Positions 1 to 12,010 of a stretch of DNA of 64,000 nucleotides are shown piece by piece. Below the pieces are notes generated by a model. The model saw only the letters and a list, made by a program, of their open reading frames with translations, did not search any database and was not told the DNA's origin. Source of the DNA: Phaeotremella fagi. Its lineage: Eukaryota; Basidiomycota; Tremellomycetes; Tremellales; Phaeotremellaceae. The stretch covers positions 1,969,634 to 2,033,633 of the forward strand of contig BCHU01000001.1 of NCBI GenBank assembly GCA_001599715.1, in the 5' to 3' direction. The first letter of the stretch is position 1; the number at the start of each line of letters is the position of its first letter. A program made the position numbers and the translations under genes.

Positions 1-304
1 ATTGATAAGATGACAAGATATGAATGGAAATACAACGATGGAAAAGATAAAGAGGAAAAATAAATACGATCCAGTCAACCGTAATCATCAACAAACGATC
101 GTCATAATCGAGAGTAAGGAGATAGTGGATGATCTCCGCTACCACGTGGACAACTCCGTTAAGAATTCTGTCTACTATATGTAACTTGTCAGTCCTCTCA
201 TACAAATCAACACCAATTCACAGCAAATCCACTCTATATTCAGTACTGTATTCTACCATATTGAGGATTGAAGAGACCATAAAGTCTACTACTATCAATA
301 TCGT
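1..304. promoter_or_regulatory. 5' flank of the M16 peptidase gene
   Basis: No open frame of note. The stretch contains an E-box-like cacgtg near 144-149 and a tactgta element at 244-250. It presumably holds the promoter and 5' leader of the downstream plus-strand gene. Any upstream gene lies outside the window. Confidence 0.35.
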
Positions 305-3300
305 ATGATACACAAAGGAAAAGGACTCTCTCATATTCTAAAGAGATCAATCACAACTACAACTTCAAGTTCAATCGTCAAATATCAAAACCGAGCTCAT
401 CTCTTACATACAAAACCCTCCTTTCATCTTCCTTTATCCAAGCTTGCCCGTATAAACTCATCTTCATCTAGACCTTTTCCTTCTATTAATATCAGAAAAA
501 TGACTACCTCTCCCAACGTTCCAGTCGAACAAGCAAACTTCGGTAACTTCAAGTTGATCCAATCCTTCCCTCTCGAGTACGCTCCTGTTCATCTGTATAA
601 ATGGAGAAGTTCAAAGACTGGTTTGACTGTTGTTCTGGGTAAACATCAATGTGAGTCAGCTTGCGCTCTCGTTTTGGAGACACTATAGCTGATCGTCATA
701 TTTAGCTCCTATTGTAGGTCAACAACTAATCTTTGACACCTAGAACTGACCTGAATCCAGACTAATGGTTACTTTGTTATCGCTTCAGAAAGTGAGTAAG
801 CTTCGTAAAAGTAGAGCATATAAGCTCACTCAATCTTTAGTTTTTGACGACACTGGAAGACCTCATACTTTAGAACAGTAAATCAAACCCTCCTTTGTCA
901 CGATCCAACTCTAACTTCGCCCAGTCTCGTCTTTTTAGGTTCCAAATCATATCCATACAAAGGTGTTCTCGACTCACTAGCCAACAGAGCCGGTAGTAAT
1001 GGAACGAATGCATGGACCGCTAATGATCGTGAGTAATTCTACATCTTCAGTATGATGCTGATGGTCCTTTAGACACCGCCTACACTATTGCCACGGCTGG
1101 TTCACAAGGTTTCCTGGAGATGTTACCAAGTGAGTACTCAATTCATTCTTCGTCATTTATCTAACATACTGCAGTCTACGTCGACCACATTCTACATCCG
1201 ACTTTGACTGATTCTGGCTTCGTCACCGAAGTTCATCACATCAATGGGAGCGCAGAGAACGCCGGTGTCGTCTACAGTGAAATGCAAGGAAGGGAGAATC
1301 AGTCAGGGGATTTGATGTCTTTAGAGTGAGTTCGGAATTTGGAGGGATATTTGGCCTGACTAACCCTTCGTACAGGATGCAGAGAACTTTGTATCCCGAA
1401 AGCTCAGCTTACCGTTCGGAGACAGGCGGATTGTTGAAGAATCTGAGAGTTCTTACTGTTGAACAAAGTCAGTTTTTTTGCTCTGGTTTTTGCTAGCACA
1501 CAACTGACGTGTCTACAGTTCGCGAATATCATTCAAAATACTACGTTCCTTACAACGTGAGTCAAAAGTCATTCAGAAGTACTGATTCCAACAGCTTGTG
1601 CTCAATATCGATGGAGCTGTTTCCATTCCTGACTTGTTCGAGGTCTTAAATACCAAAGTTGAACCAATGATAGTAGCCCATCAAGAATCTTTACAACGAC
1701 CAACACTGCCAGCAGACTGGAAAAGACCTTTCGTTGACACCACGACATCTGAACCATTGAACATACCACAATCCCAAACCAAGGTCGTTGAGTTCATGGA
1801 AGAAGATGAATCAGTCGGGGAAGTCATGATAGCATACCTCGGACCTAAACCAACAGATTACACCTCCAACACCGCTCTCAAGATCCTAGGGAAATATCTA
1901 ACTCATTCAGCTACCTCACCCCTGCAAAAAGAATTCATCGAGATACCAAAACCATTAGCTACATCGATCGGATTCTATGCTGAAGATCGAGTTGGGAAGA
2001 ACGAGTTATCGGTCTATATCTCGGATGTCCCTTATAAAAACTTGTTAGAAATTGGCGACTTAGTCAAAACTAAAATTGCAGATATCGTCAAACAAAACGA
2101 TTTCGATATGGAAAGGTTGAGAATGGTTTTGCGAAGGGACAAGAGGAAGATGTTGGATTATATGGAGACTAGTGTCAGTGATGTTTTGGTAGAAGCCGTT
2201 ATTGGAGGTTAGTTTTTTGAGCAGACAACTCGTGTATCAGCTAATCACATTTAGATTTCTTGTATGGTGATTTGGAGGGTAAAGAACTGCCAGCAGCATT
2301 TGAAGATTTGAAAGATTACGCAATACTCGAAAGGTGGCAAGCTAAAGATTGGTTAGAATTGCTTAACAAGTGAGCTTCGATGTGTTTTAGGCAGGATAAA
2401 AACTCACCGTCATACAGATACTTCGTCTCCGCACCATCACTCACTGTCATTGGTAAACCCTCAGCAGCACTATCCGCCAAAATCGAAACCGAGGAAAAAG
2501 CAAGAGTCGAAAAACAAAAACAAGAGTTAGGTCCAGATGGTCTGAAAAGACTCGAAGAAGTTTTGGAAGCCGCCAAGAAAGATAGTGATAAACCCATTCC
2601 ACCTGAGATGCTCACCTCATTCCCAATCACTGATGTAAGTGAGTCGAGGTTTTTTTCCACTGACGCTTGTGTTTTAGCCTTCGACTATTACTTGGGTACC
2701 TGTTGAAACTGGTGTTAATAACGTTCCTGGACAAACTGTTTCTAGTGATCATGGCGATGTTCAAAAACATTTGGACTCTGATGGAGCGTCTTTACCGTTC
2801 CAATCTCATTTCTCTCATGTAGCAGTGAGTCGAAAATTTGACGTGATGTCATCCACGGACCAACTGATCCTTACTTTTTTAGTCAAACTTTGTCACAGTG
2901 ACAGTGTCTTTTGATACCGTCAACGTTCCAGCTCATCTAATGCCGTAAGTCCATCTATGAAACACTCAATTGAACACTAACCTTTGATAGATATCTCTCC
3001 ATCATCCAAAACTCTTTATTCAGTTTAGGAGTCAAGCGTGCTGACGGTACCGTGTTAGACCATGAAGAGGTTGTCAATCAATTGAACGAGTAGGTTGATG
3101 TACGAGTCCTGAAGCAGAAGGTTGTCTGACTTGTAACTTAGTTTCACTGTTGGTCAGGATGTCAGCTTTGATTTCCGAGGTTGTTTCTCGGAACTTCTTT
3201 GCGTCAAGATCAAAGTTGAAAAATCACAATATAAAGAAGCGGTTGCGTGGATAAGAGATCTAGTTTCTGGCTGTATATTCACCAAAGAACGGTAAGAGCT

Positions 3301-4840
3301 AGATGAATCTTTCTCGTCCGAGAGATTAGCTGAAACAAAAATTATCTTTGCAGATTATCAGTCATCATCGCTAAAACATTACAGGAACTCCCTCAACAGA
3401 AAAGAGATGGTTCCAGTGTATCTCGATCATGGGTTAACGAAATTTCGTTTGACAGGAATAAATCTACTTCCCAAGCTTGTGATTTATTGGCTCAATTGGA
3501 ATTCGTACCTGCAACAGCTGCTTTATTAGAGAATGATCCAGATAGTGTCATCAACAGTTTGGAGGAAGCTAGGAAATATCGTCAGTTGACTTTTTGTGGT
3601 GTTACAATTGACTGACGAAACGAATGTTACTTTCACAGTACTTGATCCATCTGGTATTAGAGTTTCAGTTGCTGGTAACATCCTTGGACTTTCTGAACCT
3701 AAAACGACTTTGGCAAAGGCCTTCCTTCCTTTCGAGGTGAGTCGACGATGTATGTAAGATCTCTAATCTTCCCGCAGAAAACAACTCCCTTGAAACCAAT
3801 CTCCACATCCCGACAGACACTCACCGAACTAGGTAAAGAACCCAGTAAGAAGGTGAGATAACATCCACTCAAGTCATATAATTACTAACCCAACATACAG
3901 ATGATCCTGATCCCAATGTCATCGATCGAAGGATCCTATTCGCTCCATTTCTCAAAGGGACCCGTAGGCTGGGATCATCCCGATCTACCCTCACTGAAAT
4001 TAGCAGCCTCAGTCCTGAACGCCATGGAAAGTTATCTATGGAAATCTATCCGGGGTGCTGGGTTGGCTTATGGGGCCAACATCGAGATTGACCAGGAGAG
4101 CGGTTTGGTTGGATTCAAGGTTTATCGTGTATGTCAAGTTTTAACTTTGCGGGATGGGATTTGATATTGATGAGAGAGTAGAGTCCTAATGCTAAAATCG
4201 CTTATGAGGAGGCTGGGAAGGTATTGAAAGGATTGGCTGATGGGAGTGTGAGTTGTTTTCTCTTCAGGGAGGGATGTATGAACTGACACGGAGGGGGTAT
4301 GATTAGTTGGAATTGGATCAGAATATCGTTGATGGCGCTAGATCTAGTATGACTTATGATTATGCTAGGGGATCAGAGACGGTTTCAGCTGCTGTCAGTT
4401 AAGACATTTTACTTGTTAGACGATTAACTGACTTGGTGATAGGCTTCCACAGCTTATCTCAACGAAGGGTTGAAAGGAGTAAGCAAGAATCACGGTCAAG
4501 AGATGTTAAATAAATTACCTGTCAGTTGATATTTATACAAAGAAGCTTTCAATCTTGATGATTCAACTAACACACTGAATAGGCAATCACACTTGAACAA
4601 TTACGAGAATCAATCTCTAAATATTTCTTACCGATTTTCGATAGTCGAACGGCTATCGGTTCTGTCGCTGTATCGACTGGGAAGGCTGAGGAGGTTCAAG
4701 AAGGATTTGAGAGTTTGGGATTCGAGGTTGAGAAGAGGGAGTTGCCTATGATTGGTGGTGATGAGGATGGCGATGGGGAGGGGGATGAGGATGAGGAGAT
4801 GGAAAGTGGTAGTGGGAGTGAGGAGGAGGAGGATAAGTGA
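305..4840 (+). CDS. M16 zinc metallopeptidase, Sdd3/YOL098C-like (presequence-protease superfamily)
   Basis: Predicted metallopeptidase of the insulinase/pitrilysin class, estimated at about 1,100 residues with roughly twenty short introns. The inverted zinc motif HxxEH reads HTLEH followed by LVFLGSKSYPYKG; the motif is completed across an intron near 889-927. A downstream YSEMQGRE segment supplies the usual distal Glu, and KYYVPYN is also typical of M16. The C-terminus ends in an acidic Glu/Asp run, unusual for mitochondrial matrix forms. Two starts are possible. The ATG at 305 adds 65 residues rich in Arg, Lys, Ser and Thr with almost no acidic residues, resembling a mitochondrial presequence. 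The ATG at 500 has a stronger context (A at -3). The family is my reading of the motif and overall similarity. Whether the substrate is a presequence peptide or another peptide cannot be told. Confidence 0.85.
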
Positions 4841-5012
4841 ATATCCATTGGAATGTCATGATTATGCAAATAATGTAGATTCATACTACGTAACTATGGA
4901 TGTGTAATGAAAACGTTGAAGAGAACCCAAAAAAAAAGAATCCACGACGTGTGATGAAAACGATAAACCCTCTAAACCCAATCTCTAATAATCATACAAC
5001 TCCAGGACCCAA

Positions 5013-6573
5013 TCACCTAACAGCAATACCCGAAGGTCTATCACCCTCATCCAAAAAGAATTTAACCCCTTCCAAACCACCTTTAGCCTGTGTAACCCAC
5101 CAATGCGCCGCTTCCCCAAACGCCTTCTCCCCCCAACCTAAAAGTTCCAATCCATTATTCTGTGCCGTGTTGAACCCCATCTCCTGTGCCGTTGTCAAAC
5201 CCAATTGATAAAATTGATTAACTGAATCATGTAGTTCGTCAAGATCTTGGAATTGTTGAGCAGGGAAATGAACATGACAACGTGGTTGCCAACCAGGATG
5301 AAAGATTGCCGTCCATTCACCTTCAACCACCGTTTCTTCACCTGTGGTTTCGTTCAGATAAACAGACGGTTGAGGGGGAACAGATTCCCATTGACCGACG
5401 TTACCCTCATCTTCACGTATACTATAAGCGTTCAACCAGACTTTAGGGATATTATAGAAATGCGAAGCTACGTGATCACGCTCATCGTCTCGTCCTTCGT
5501 TCAACAGTGTACCCATGATCCATTGATCTGAAGCTTCCCAATCTTCATTTTGACCTTCGAGCATGGGGTGTTCGTTTTGAAGTCCTAGGATTTGACTGAA
5601 GAAGGAAGCCATACGTTGATTGATTCGAAGCATTAGGACACCGGCGTTGAAACCGTTCCAATCTTGGGAGGCTAGGATGAAGGGTTCAGGTTCTATTGGG
5701 GTTGGTGGGAGATAGGCTGAGAGTGGGATTGAGGGGTTGTAGAAGAACGTGTCTCCTCCGTCAGCGAAGCTATTTGGGTTAACGTCAGTTCATGACTGGG
5801 AATCGTTTTTCATTCGTTTCCACCTACAATAACCATTTAGCACCCGTTTCACCATCAGCCATTTCTCTCAACATCGCCGATAAGATCGCATAAGCTTTAT
5901 TCAAAGTTCTCGCATTCCATTTCCTTTCCATTTCAATGTATTGCGTGAAATCAGGATGATATTTGTATCCATGGGATGAAGCGTATTTCTTATGATTCTG
6001 TAATGATTTCATATGGACTTCATCGGTGTTATGGAAATGTTGAACTATGATTATCTGTTCTGTGTTCATTTGACCGATTTGGGTGCCGTTCTCGTTGACT
6101 AATGGGTACGGTGTCAGTTTCGGTGTTGGTGTTGATGTTGATGGTTTTGAGATGGTGTTGTAATCATCGATGGCTGCATCATCAGGGAATGTTTGGGGGA
6201 AGTTCGATAGATGATTTTCGAGATTTGGAGCATCGTCATCTGAATGTGGTGGACCTGTCGTCTCTTGATTGAGATGTTGAGGATGGTCATGACCATGATG
6301 ATCTTCTTGATCACCATGTGGATGTCCATGTGGGGGTGGTGGGACATCCTCCTCGTTATCAATCCATTCAGGATGTAACATTGATTCGTCATCTTCGCTG
6401 AGATCATAAGGTAGGGTTGAAGTTGTTGACGACGATGATAACCGTTCCTTAGCTATGTTTACCAATTGAACAGCTGACATGTCGGATTGATGCATTTTAT
6501 AGATTCCTAACGAGAAGAACCAGATGAATATCACTATGGCGGCTAGCCGGGTTTGACCAGGTCGACTTGTCAT
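5013..6573 (-). CDS. Type II membrane glycosyltransferase-like protein (GT34/GMA12-MNN10-like)
   Basis: Two exons joined across an intron of about 60 nt near 5770-5827 give about 430 residues. The start at 6573 is preferred over the extended frame because it follows a good caaaATG context and is directly followed by a short basic stretch and one membrane segment (IVIFIWFFSLGIY), the layout of a Golgi type II enzyme. A His/Pro/Asp-rich stem follows. The luminal part has KKYASSHGYKY, then WLFFADGGDTFFYNP after splicing, in the place where GT-A enzymes carry the DxD metal site; here it reads DGGD. The later segment SQDWNGFNAGVLMLR is typical of nucleotide-sugar transferases that place a sugar on mannan or galactan chains. 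The exact family and donor sugar are uncertain. The gene converges on the M16 peptidase gene with about 170 bp between them. Confidence 0.7.
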
Positions 6574-7520
6574 TTTGGGTGTTGGATGTAGAGGATGGGG
6601 GATGAAGATGAAGATGAAGAAGTTGAACTGTAGTCTTGGAAACAAAAAGTGAACTAATGAAATGCTGTGTAGACGTGGACGTGGACGCGAAGACTAGTCG
6701 CTAGTGTTGAGCGGCAAGAATAAGATCTGCGATGAGGGGGTACCTTTGATTGTCACGTAAGTTATGAATTGATTAATGAATGAAAGGTGTTGAACTTTGT
6801 TAGGTTGTCATGAGTAGCTTGACTTGAGATCTGCAGGATGGTTAGTATAAACAAGTAAATGAGATAGAATTGAGAGGATACTTTCTCATCCAGCTACTGT
6901 ATTTAGACCTACTCCCATTGAATATTCCCTTTCTCGGTTTGTATGGTGGTGCCTGGCTTGGCTTTAAATTCAACGATAAACAAGCCAATTCTAGATTTTC
7001 ACAAATGTCCTGTAAGTTAAAATAAGATAAATATTATGCTGGCTATATGGATTAGATATCAACTACTGATCTTTATCCCTTACATCACAACCCCCGATTG
7101 TCACCGAACTGCGATAAATATCGAAAAGGTGACTTATCAAATACCGTCGTTGGATACCAGTTTCCAAGTAAAGTTCAAGTTAGATTATGCAATAAATACG
7201 GCATAGTGCACAGACATGACTGTCTGTTCCAGTCACCAAATCGTCATCCTGAAAGCACTTACAGTACTGATTTCTGCTAAGTCGCTAAAACAGACACTGA
7301 AAGCGTTTCATAAATGCTTTAATAAAGGCTAAGGCTAAAAATAAGTGTGTGGCATTTCAATCCCTAACTGTTTGAGGCGTTGAGTTGTCCGTTTTCAATC
7401 GTCATTTCCATCTAATCACAATATTATTTATCTACAGTATAAACGTGTATAGAATATCTCCTCATCTGAATATCAACTCTTATGTAAATTACTTTTCCGG
7501 ACTTGTCTAACCAAACCTTA
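6574..7520. other. Intergenic, 0.95 kb, no supported gene
   Basis: This lies upstream of the glycosyltransferase gene and downstream of the short minus-strand gene at 7521. It is AT-rich with a tactgta at about 6895 and a tacagta at 7433. A 60-codon frame at 7098-7280 begins without ATG and shows no coding character. Confidence 0.4.
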
Positions 7521-7949
7521 TTACATTTCGTACCCCTTCTCCTCCATCTCACTTTGATGACGTTCTCTCTCCTCCATCGTAAGTTGACTAAGTACGGATT
7601 TTCTCCACCAGTCTAAAGTATAATTGACCTCCCTCACCGTATGTCTCTTCAGCTCAGCATACTTATTTCTAGTGATGAGGAGAGCTTTATCGACCATCGT
7701 GATTTCGTTCGCCGACATTGACCAAGGTTCAGATTCTGTTCGTCTGAGAATTACGAGAGAGCTTTTTATGGTTTCACGATTGGTGACGTTCTTTGGAGGA
7801 TAGTCGTTATGAAATTCAACTAAACCATACGACATATTTGAGATGGTTAGTTTGAGATGATAGGGATTGGATTCGTCTATGGTGTAGATGGAGGATAAAC
7901 AAGTTTTGGGGGATGTAGTAACACCTGAAGAACCTGAATCAATGGTCAT
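7521..7949 (-). CDS. Short unknown protein, member 1 of the putative Trp-motif family
   Basis: A single exon of 142 residues. The start is taken at the first true ATG (7949, A at -3); the longer frame begins with TTG. I do not recognise a known domain. Order along the chain: a polar N-terminus, then an amphipathic segment KSSLVILRRTESEPWS, a helix-like EITMVDKALLITRNKY, and a basic/aromatic YTLDWWRKS near residue 120, ending in a charged EERERHQSEMEEKGYEM tail. The hydrophobic spacing and the WWRK motif resemble the short proteins at 10152, 10937 and 11609 on the same strand. No signal peptide or membrane span is visible. Function unknown. Confidence 0.55.
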   Translation of the reverse strand: MTIDSGSSGVTTSPKTCLSSIYTIDESNPYHLKLTISNMSYGLVEFHNDYPPKNVTNRETIKSSLVILRRTESEPWSMSANEITMVDKALLITRNKYAELKRHTVREVNYTLDWWRKSVLSQLTMEERERHQSEMEEKGYEM

Positions 7950-8625
7950 GTTGAAATGATACAATACAGTACGGTATATAACCAAAGTTGGATATTGGAT
8001 GTGAAGACGAAAGAAAAGAAAAGTGAGACTTTCTGAGTGGATTTATGTGTTCATCTCCGTTCTATACGGACTGCCATATCTACTTATCTAAATCTTGCCT
8101 TCTCAGTAGGACCTTCTCACGCCTTCTGCTTCTCCCTTAGCTTCCGCTGAAAGGAACGATTGGAAGACATGGAAGAGCGGTCTTCGAATGAATTTCACTG
8201 CTATATCCGCTGTACAGTACAATTGCGGCTTATCGCATCTAAGGTGCGATGTCGTGCTCGATAGGAAACTCCGTCTAGAAACTCATCTGATCAATCGACT
8301 CAAAGAAAATACACAAGATACACGGGTGCAGTGTTCATATGGGTTGAAACGTTGTGTTTTTTTAACATCCTGGTTACTGTAGTTCTTCGTTTCCTCCTGA
8401 TACCTGTCACTTCTTTATCACTGTCTGATTTTGATAGTCTCCTGTGCCGGGTGAATCTTTAACATTCATGTAGAACAGAAGCGGTTTACGTACTTTCACG
8501 ACACCCATGCCCGAGATTCTGATATCCGGGCATATCGTAGAACATTGCGATTCTGAAAAGAGACATTTAGCGACATCATATCAATTCTCCATGCACATTC
8601 AACTTTCCCAGTAGCGAACACAACA
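7950..8625. other. Intergenic between two divergent genes
   Basis: This is the shared upstream region of the short minus-strand gene and the SDR gene. It has tacagta elements at about 7965 and 8213 and a tactgta near 8375. A 64-codon frame at 8188-8382 has no ordered domain or splice structure and was not accepted. Confidence 0.35.
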
Positions 8626-9736
8626 ATGGTTTCACTTGAAATAGTCAAAGAATCAAATGCACGTCTACGTGAACTTGGTCCAGGTCTAGTGGCGATTTTC
8701 GGTAAGTCGTCAAATCAATTTAGCAGCAGAACCACTTAAGAATTGTTTTCAGTCGGAGGCACTTCGGGTATAGGCGAGACGATCCTCAAGACTTTTGTTC
8801 GTAACACCATCTCCCCACATGTCTATGTCATTGGTCGTAATGAGATAGCTGCAAACAAGATCATCGATGAATGTAAAATTGTCAATAACGGTGTGAACAT
8901 TGAGTTCATGAGGGCGGAGGTTGGGGAGTTGAAAGAGGTAGATCGGGTTTGTGGGTTGATCAAAAATAAGGAAGAGAGGATCAATCTTTTAGTCCAGACA
9001 CAAGGTAATTTCAATATGAGAGGCAGGGATGGTAAGTAACTCTTCGACATAACCTGATTTTATCGGTTGACCAGTTAACGCAGATTCATCCGAGGGTTTA
9101 CCCGGTAAAATGGTTCTCAACTATTACTCACGTATGCGATTCATCACGAACCTCGTCCCCCTCCTTCGTTCAGATGGTACCCAATTCGCTCGTTCCCTCT
9201 CAATCCTCGCAGCAGGTTCAGAGACAAAAGTCGATCTAGACGATATCGCCTTAAAGAAAACATTTTCAGCTTCGAAATGTGCCGATCATTCAATCACCAT
9301 GAATTCGCTTATGGTTGATGAATTCGCGATCAGAGAACCCTCGATTTCGTTTGTTCATTCATATCCCTCTTTAGTTATGACTGGTATAGCTAGAGAGCTA
9401 CCCCTCTGGGCAAGGGTTGTCACTAAGATCATCACTCCGCTGGTACGACCTTTCAGTGTCAGTCTGGAGGAAACAGGTGAGAGACAGTTGTATATAGCCA
9501 CCAGTGGCTGCTTCCCACCGAAAGTAAGTAAGGTTCCAGGTGTACCTTCAAAAGAGGTTTCCGATGGTTCTGATGGGGCTGTCGGGAGTGGTGGGTATTT
9601 GGTCAATTGGAACGGTGAGGTTACTGGGAAGCCTGTGGTTAAGAAGTATATGGAAGAGAAGGTCTCGAAGATCATTTGGGATCATACGATGGGTATTTTC
9701 AGGGAGGTTGAAGAAATTAATCGAGGGAGAGAGTGA
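8626..9736 (+). CDS. Short-chain dehydrogenase/reductase-like protein with altered active site
   Basis: Three exons, about 330 residues. The start at 8626 sits in an acaacaATG context, and the first intron (about 8701-8752) joins LVAIF to VGGTSGIGETI. GGTSGIG is the Rossmann nucleotide-binding glycine motif, followed by VYVIGRNE, where NADP-preferring members often carry Arg, and LLVQTQG in the position of the NAG strand. The usual YxxxK catalytic pair reads FSASK, so the Tyr is replaced by Phe while the Lys is present. A SILAAG strand precedes it, as in family members. Related fungal oxidoreductases of unknown or secondary-metabolite function have this kind of degenerate SDR fold. Either the enzyme uses another residue, or it binds a cofactor without classical catalysis. 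Substrate unknown. Confidence 0.75.
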
Positions 9737-10151
9737 GGTCAATTTTAAGGAGGGATAGTGTCGGAGGATAGTGTTTAGGGTTTCAGTGGTAGATCGATTT
9801 GTACTGTAGACTCGTTACACCTCTCAACTCGGTAGAAGATAGTTCCCACGAGCAAACGGGAATGTCTCTCCTGTTAACATCCAGCCTGTGGACGGCATTC
9901 TTTGGAATGGAAGACTCTTGTAGTCGTATCCATTACAATCACAATTGTGAAAAGTACCAAGTTCTACCGAGAAAGCTGTGACTTTGGGCACAATGGAGAG
10001 ATATCAAGAAAAACTGCCCTTCATGAAACTGAAATGAAAAACTTGAGAAAATAGAGCATTTAAAATTGTCGTACCAAATTGACAAAACAAGAGATCTTCC
10101 ACACCTCCCACTGAAAGAGTCCAAGGCCTATAGCAAAATCTATTTCCACGA
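9737..10151. other. Intergenic, no supported gene
   Basis: This holds the 3' flank of the SDR gene (tactgta at about 9801-9807) and the 3' flank of the minus-strand short gene. The frames visible here are short and overlap each other on both strands without splice logic. Confidence 0.3.
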
Positions 10152-10508
10152 TCACATATTCCCAGATTCAACGAAACCCAATCCCTCTTTTCGCCACCAA
10201 CCAAAAATTGAAGTGATCTCTGATTGTGAACGTTCGCCACCGTCACCACCGCCACCATCATTTTTCCGTGGTTCATTGATGGCTGTATCGTCTATTTGCG
10301 AATGGGTTGTAGATGGTCCCTGTTTAAGTAATGAATTAACCGTTTTAGAAAACTTTTGGGAGCTGGTTTCGACATTTGAATGTGTATTCGATTGGGATTG
10401 GGATTTGAGAGTCGGGGTGAAGGATGTATTTTCATCTTGTCGATAATGGTTATCACTGATTCGCGTTGAATCATGAGACTCGGATTCTAGTTTGATCTCT
10501 TCTTTCAT
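10152..10508 (-). CDS. Short unknown Ser/Asn/Gln-rich protein ending in a WWRK motif
   Basis: A single exon of 118 residues starting at an aaaATG with A at -3. The sequence is polar and low in complexity, with a Gly-rich GGGGDGGE stretch near residue 88. It then ends with SIFGWWRKEGLGFVESGNM. The terminal GWWRK resembles DWWRK in the protein at 7521 and LWWK in the one at 10937, but the rest is too simple to align. No known domain. It may be a real short gene or part of a longer spliced one. Confidence 0.4.
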   Translation of the reverse strand: MKEEIKLESESHDSTRISDNHYRQDENTSFTPTLKSQSQSNTHSNVETSSQKFSKTVNSLLKQGPSTTHSQIDDTAINEPRKNDGGGGDGGERSQSEITSIFGWWRKEGLGFVESGNM

Positions 10509-10936
10509 TTTCGTTTGTTTAATTCAAAGAACAACTGTTTTCCGAAATTGGAATGTGGGTTACAATTGGAAAAAAGGAAATCCAAACCTCATTGGGGCTT
10601 TCCGTTTCATCCTACAGTTCTTTGTCCCGTAGTCGAAGGAGGGTCAATCATCAGACTGAGAATTGTCATAGTCAATGGAACTTATTTTGAGATATGTTCT
10701 ATGGATCTGTACCCCCATAAACGTCATCTATCGAACATTGACTGGACTCAGTTGTTTCTTGAGCAACGGTTACATGCTAGGAAATTTGTGGCAGCATGGT
10801 GAAATGCTACGAAGCCAATGAGCAAGTTCTAACGCTTCATTTTGATACAACAAGCAAAATAAAAAATATACCAAATCTATCTACACAACAACAACTTTGA
10901 AAAATACACCAGCATTCGAACGCCATTTCGACCCCA

Positions 10937-11281
10937 TCAGTGATCCGAATCATAAAAATCCTTTCCCTCCGTTTTCCACCACAAAGTTTTCTCCTCAAAA
11001 CCCAGGACATCCCGATATTCATCCTCGGCAGTATGGATCGCCCAAAGGATCAATCCAACTTCCTCCCTACTGACTGTTGGATTATCAGAAAGACAAAGAG
11101 TTAATACAAGGTTGGAAGCTTTTACGAGAGTTTGATAATCTCGAGGATAACCAGATGATGATGGTGTATCGGGTTTGTAGAGGTTTCTGGTGGCTAGGAT
11201 GAACTTTGCACATTCTAGTGCACTTTCTGGAACTTCTACCGTTTCGTCTGAAGAATGTTTTGAGTGAGTACTTGAAGACAT
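10937..11281 (-). CDS. Short unknown protein, member 2 of the putative Trp-motif family
   Basis: A single exon of 114 residues starting at ATG 11281. After a Ser/His-rich N-terminus come three helix-like segments: ESALECAKFILATRNLY, YQTLVKASNLVLTLCL and REEVGLILWAIHTAEDEY. The chain closes with KTLWWKTEGKDFYDSDH. The order of hydrophobic helix, short polar turn, EE-V/I-containing helix and terminal Trp-rich motif matches the neighbours at 7521 and 11609 by eye. No known domain, signal peptide or membrane span. Function unknown. Confidence 0.55.
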   Translation of the reverse strand: MSSSTHSKHSSDETVEVPESALECAKFILATRNLYKPDTPSSSGYPRDYQTLVKASNLVLTLCLSDNPTVSREEVGLILWAIHTAEDEYRDVLGFEEKTLWWKTEGKDFYDSDH

Positions 11282-11608
11282 TTTTTGTTTGAGCTGGGTA
11301 GATAGATTGAATTCTCAAATTTGGCAGCCTCTTTTATGTGCTATCTGTGTGGGTTGACCCTTTTAGACGGTACCGTTTCATCTTTCACATTTTGTGCGAA
11401 CGACATAAAGGATGAAGTGAAAAGATGTGACATGAAACGACTGGATGATATGCGTGACAATGGATCTATTCGAAGACTTACTGACCTTTGTGGGCTGATG
11501 ATGTCACCTTTTTATGCTTCCTATGAACCAAATGGTTACGTAAGATACATAGTACTAATCAGAACAAGGATCTCATTATCAGATCTTGGTGACAACTTGC
11601 ATCAAAAC

Positions 11609-12010
11609 CTAAAAATCAGACACAGTAACGTTTTCCCAACGATCACTAATCTCCTCCTCTGTCCCACTAAGAAGAACCAAAGTATTACTCTTAAACCAAT
11701 ATCTTGCTTCATCAATTTCCCGTCTAACCTCCCGTGAATCGATTTGAACACTAGCAACAAGAAGTGTTTCGTTGATAAGGCTAATCTCTTCGTTCCTCAA
11801 TGGCTCCCTAGTATTACCCCATCCATGAAATCTATACAAGATTTCCATGGCTTTTAAAGACTTAGCCATTTTACTCTTGATTTCAACTTCGATCGCTTCT
11901 GTTGGCATGACATCACTTAACAGTTCTCGAGAGATCTTTAAGTATAGGATACTTCTCTTTACGGATTCTGGAATTGGTAGGTTGGTTAGTGGGCGGGGGT
12001 CTTGTGACAT
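11609..12010 (-). CDS. Short unknown protein, member 3 of the putative Trp-motif family
   Basis: A single exon of 133 residues. The true ATG at 12010 (A at -3) is preferred to the non-ATG extension to 12031. Segments: SVKRSILYLKISRELL, AKSLKAMEILYRFHGWG, RNEEISLINETLLVAS and EIDEARYWFKS. The YWFK site takes the place of WWK in the protein at 10937, and NEEISLI matches REEVGLI there and ANEITMV in the protein at 7521. It lies 300 bp from that neighbour in the same orientation, consistent with tandem duplication and divergence. No known domain. Confidence 0.55.
   Translation of the reverse strand: MSQDPRPLTNLPIPESVKRSILYLKISRELLSDVMPTEAIEVEIKSKMAKSLKAMEILYRFHGWGNTREPLRNEEISLINETLLVASVQIDSREVRREIDEARYWFKSNTLVLLSGTEEEISDRWENVTVSDF

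Noticed and set aside
7098..7280. 60-codon frame in the intergenic region
   Set aside because: It does not begin with ATG and shows no coding character.
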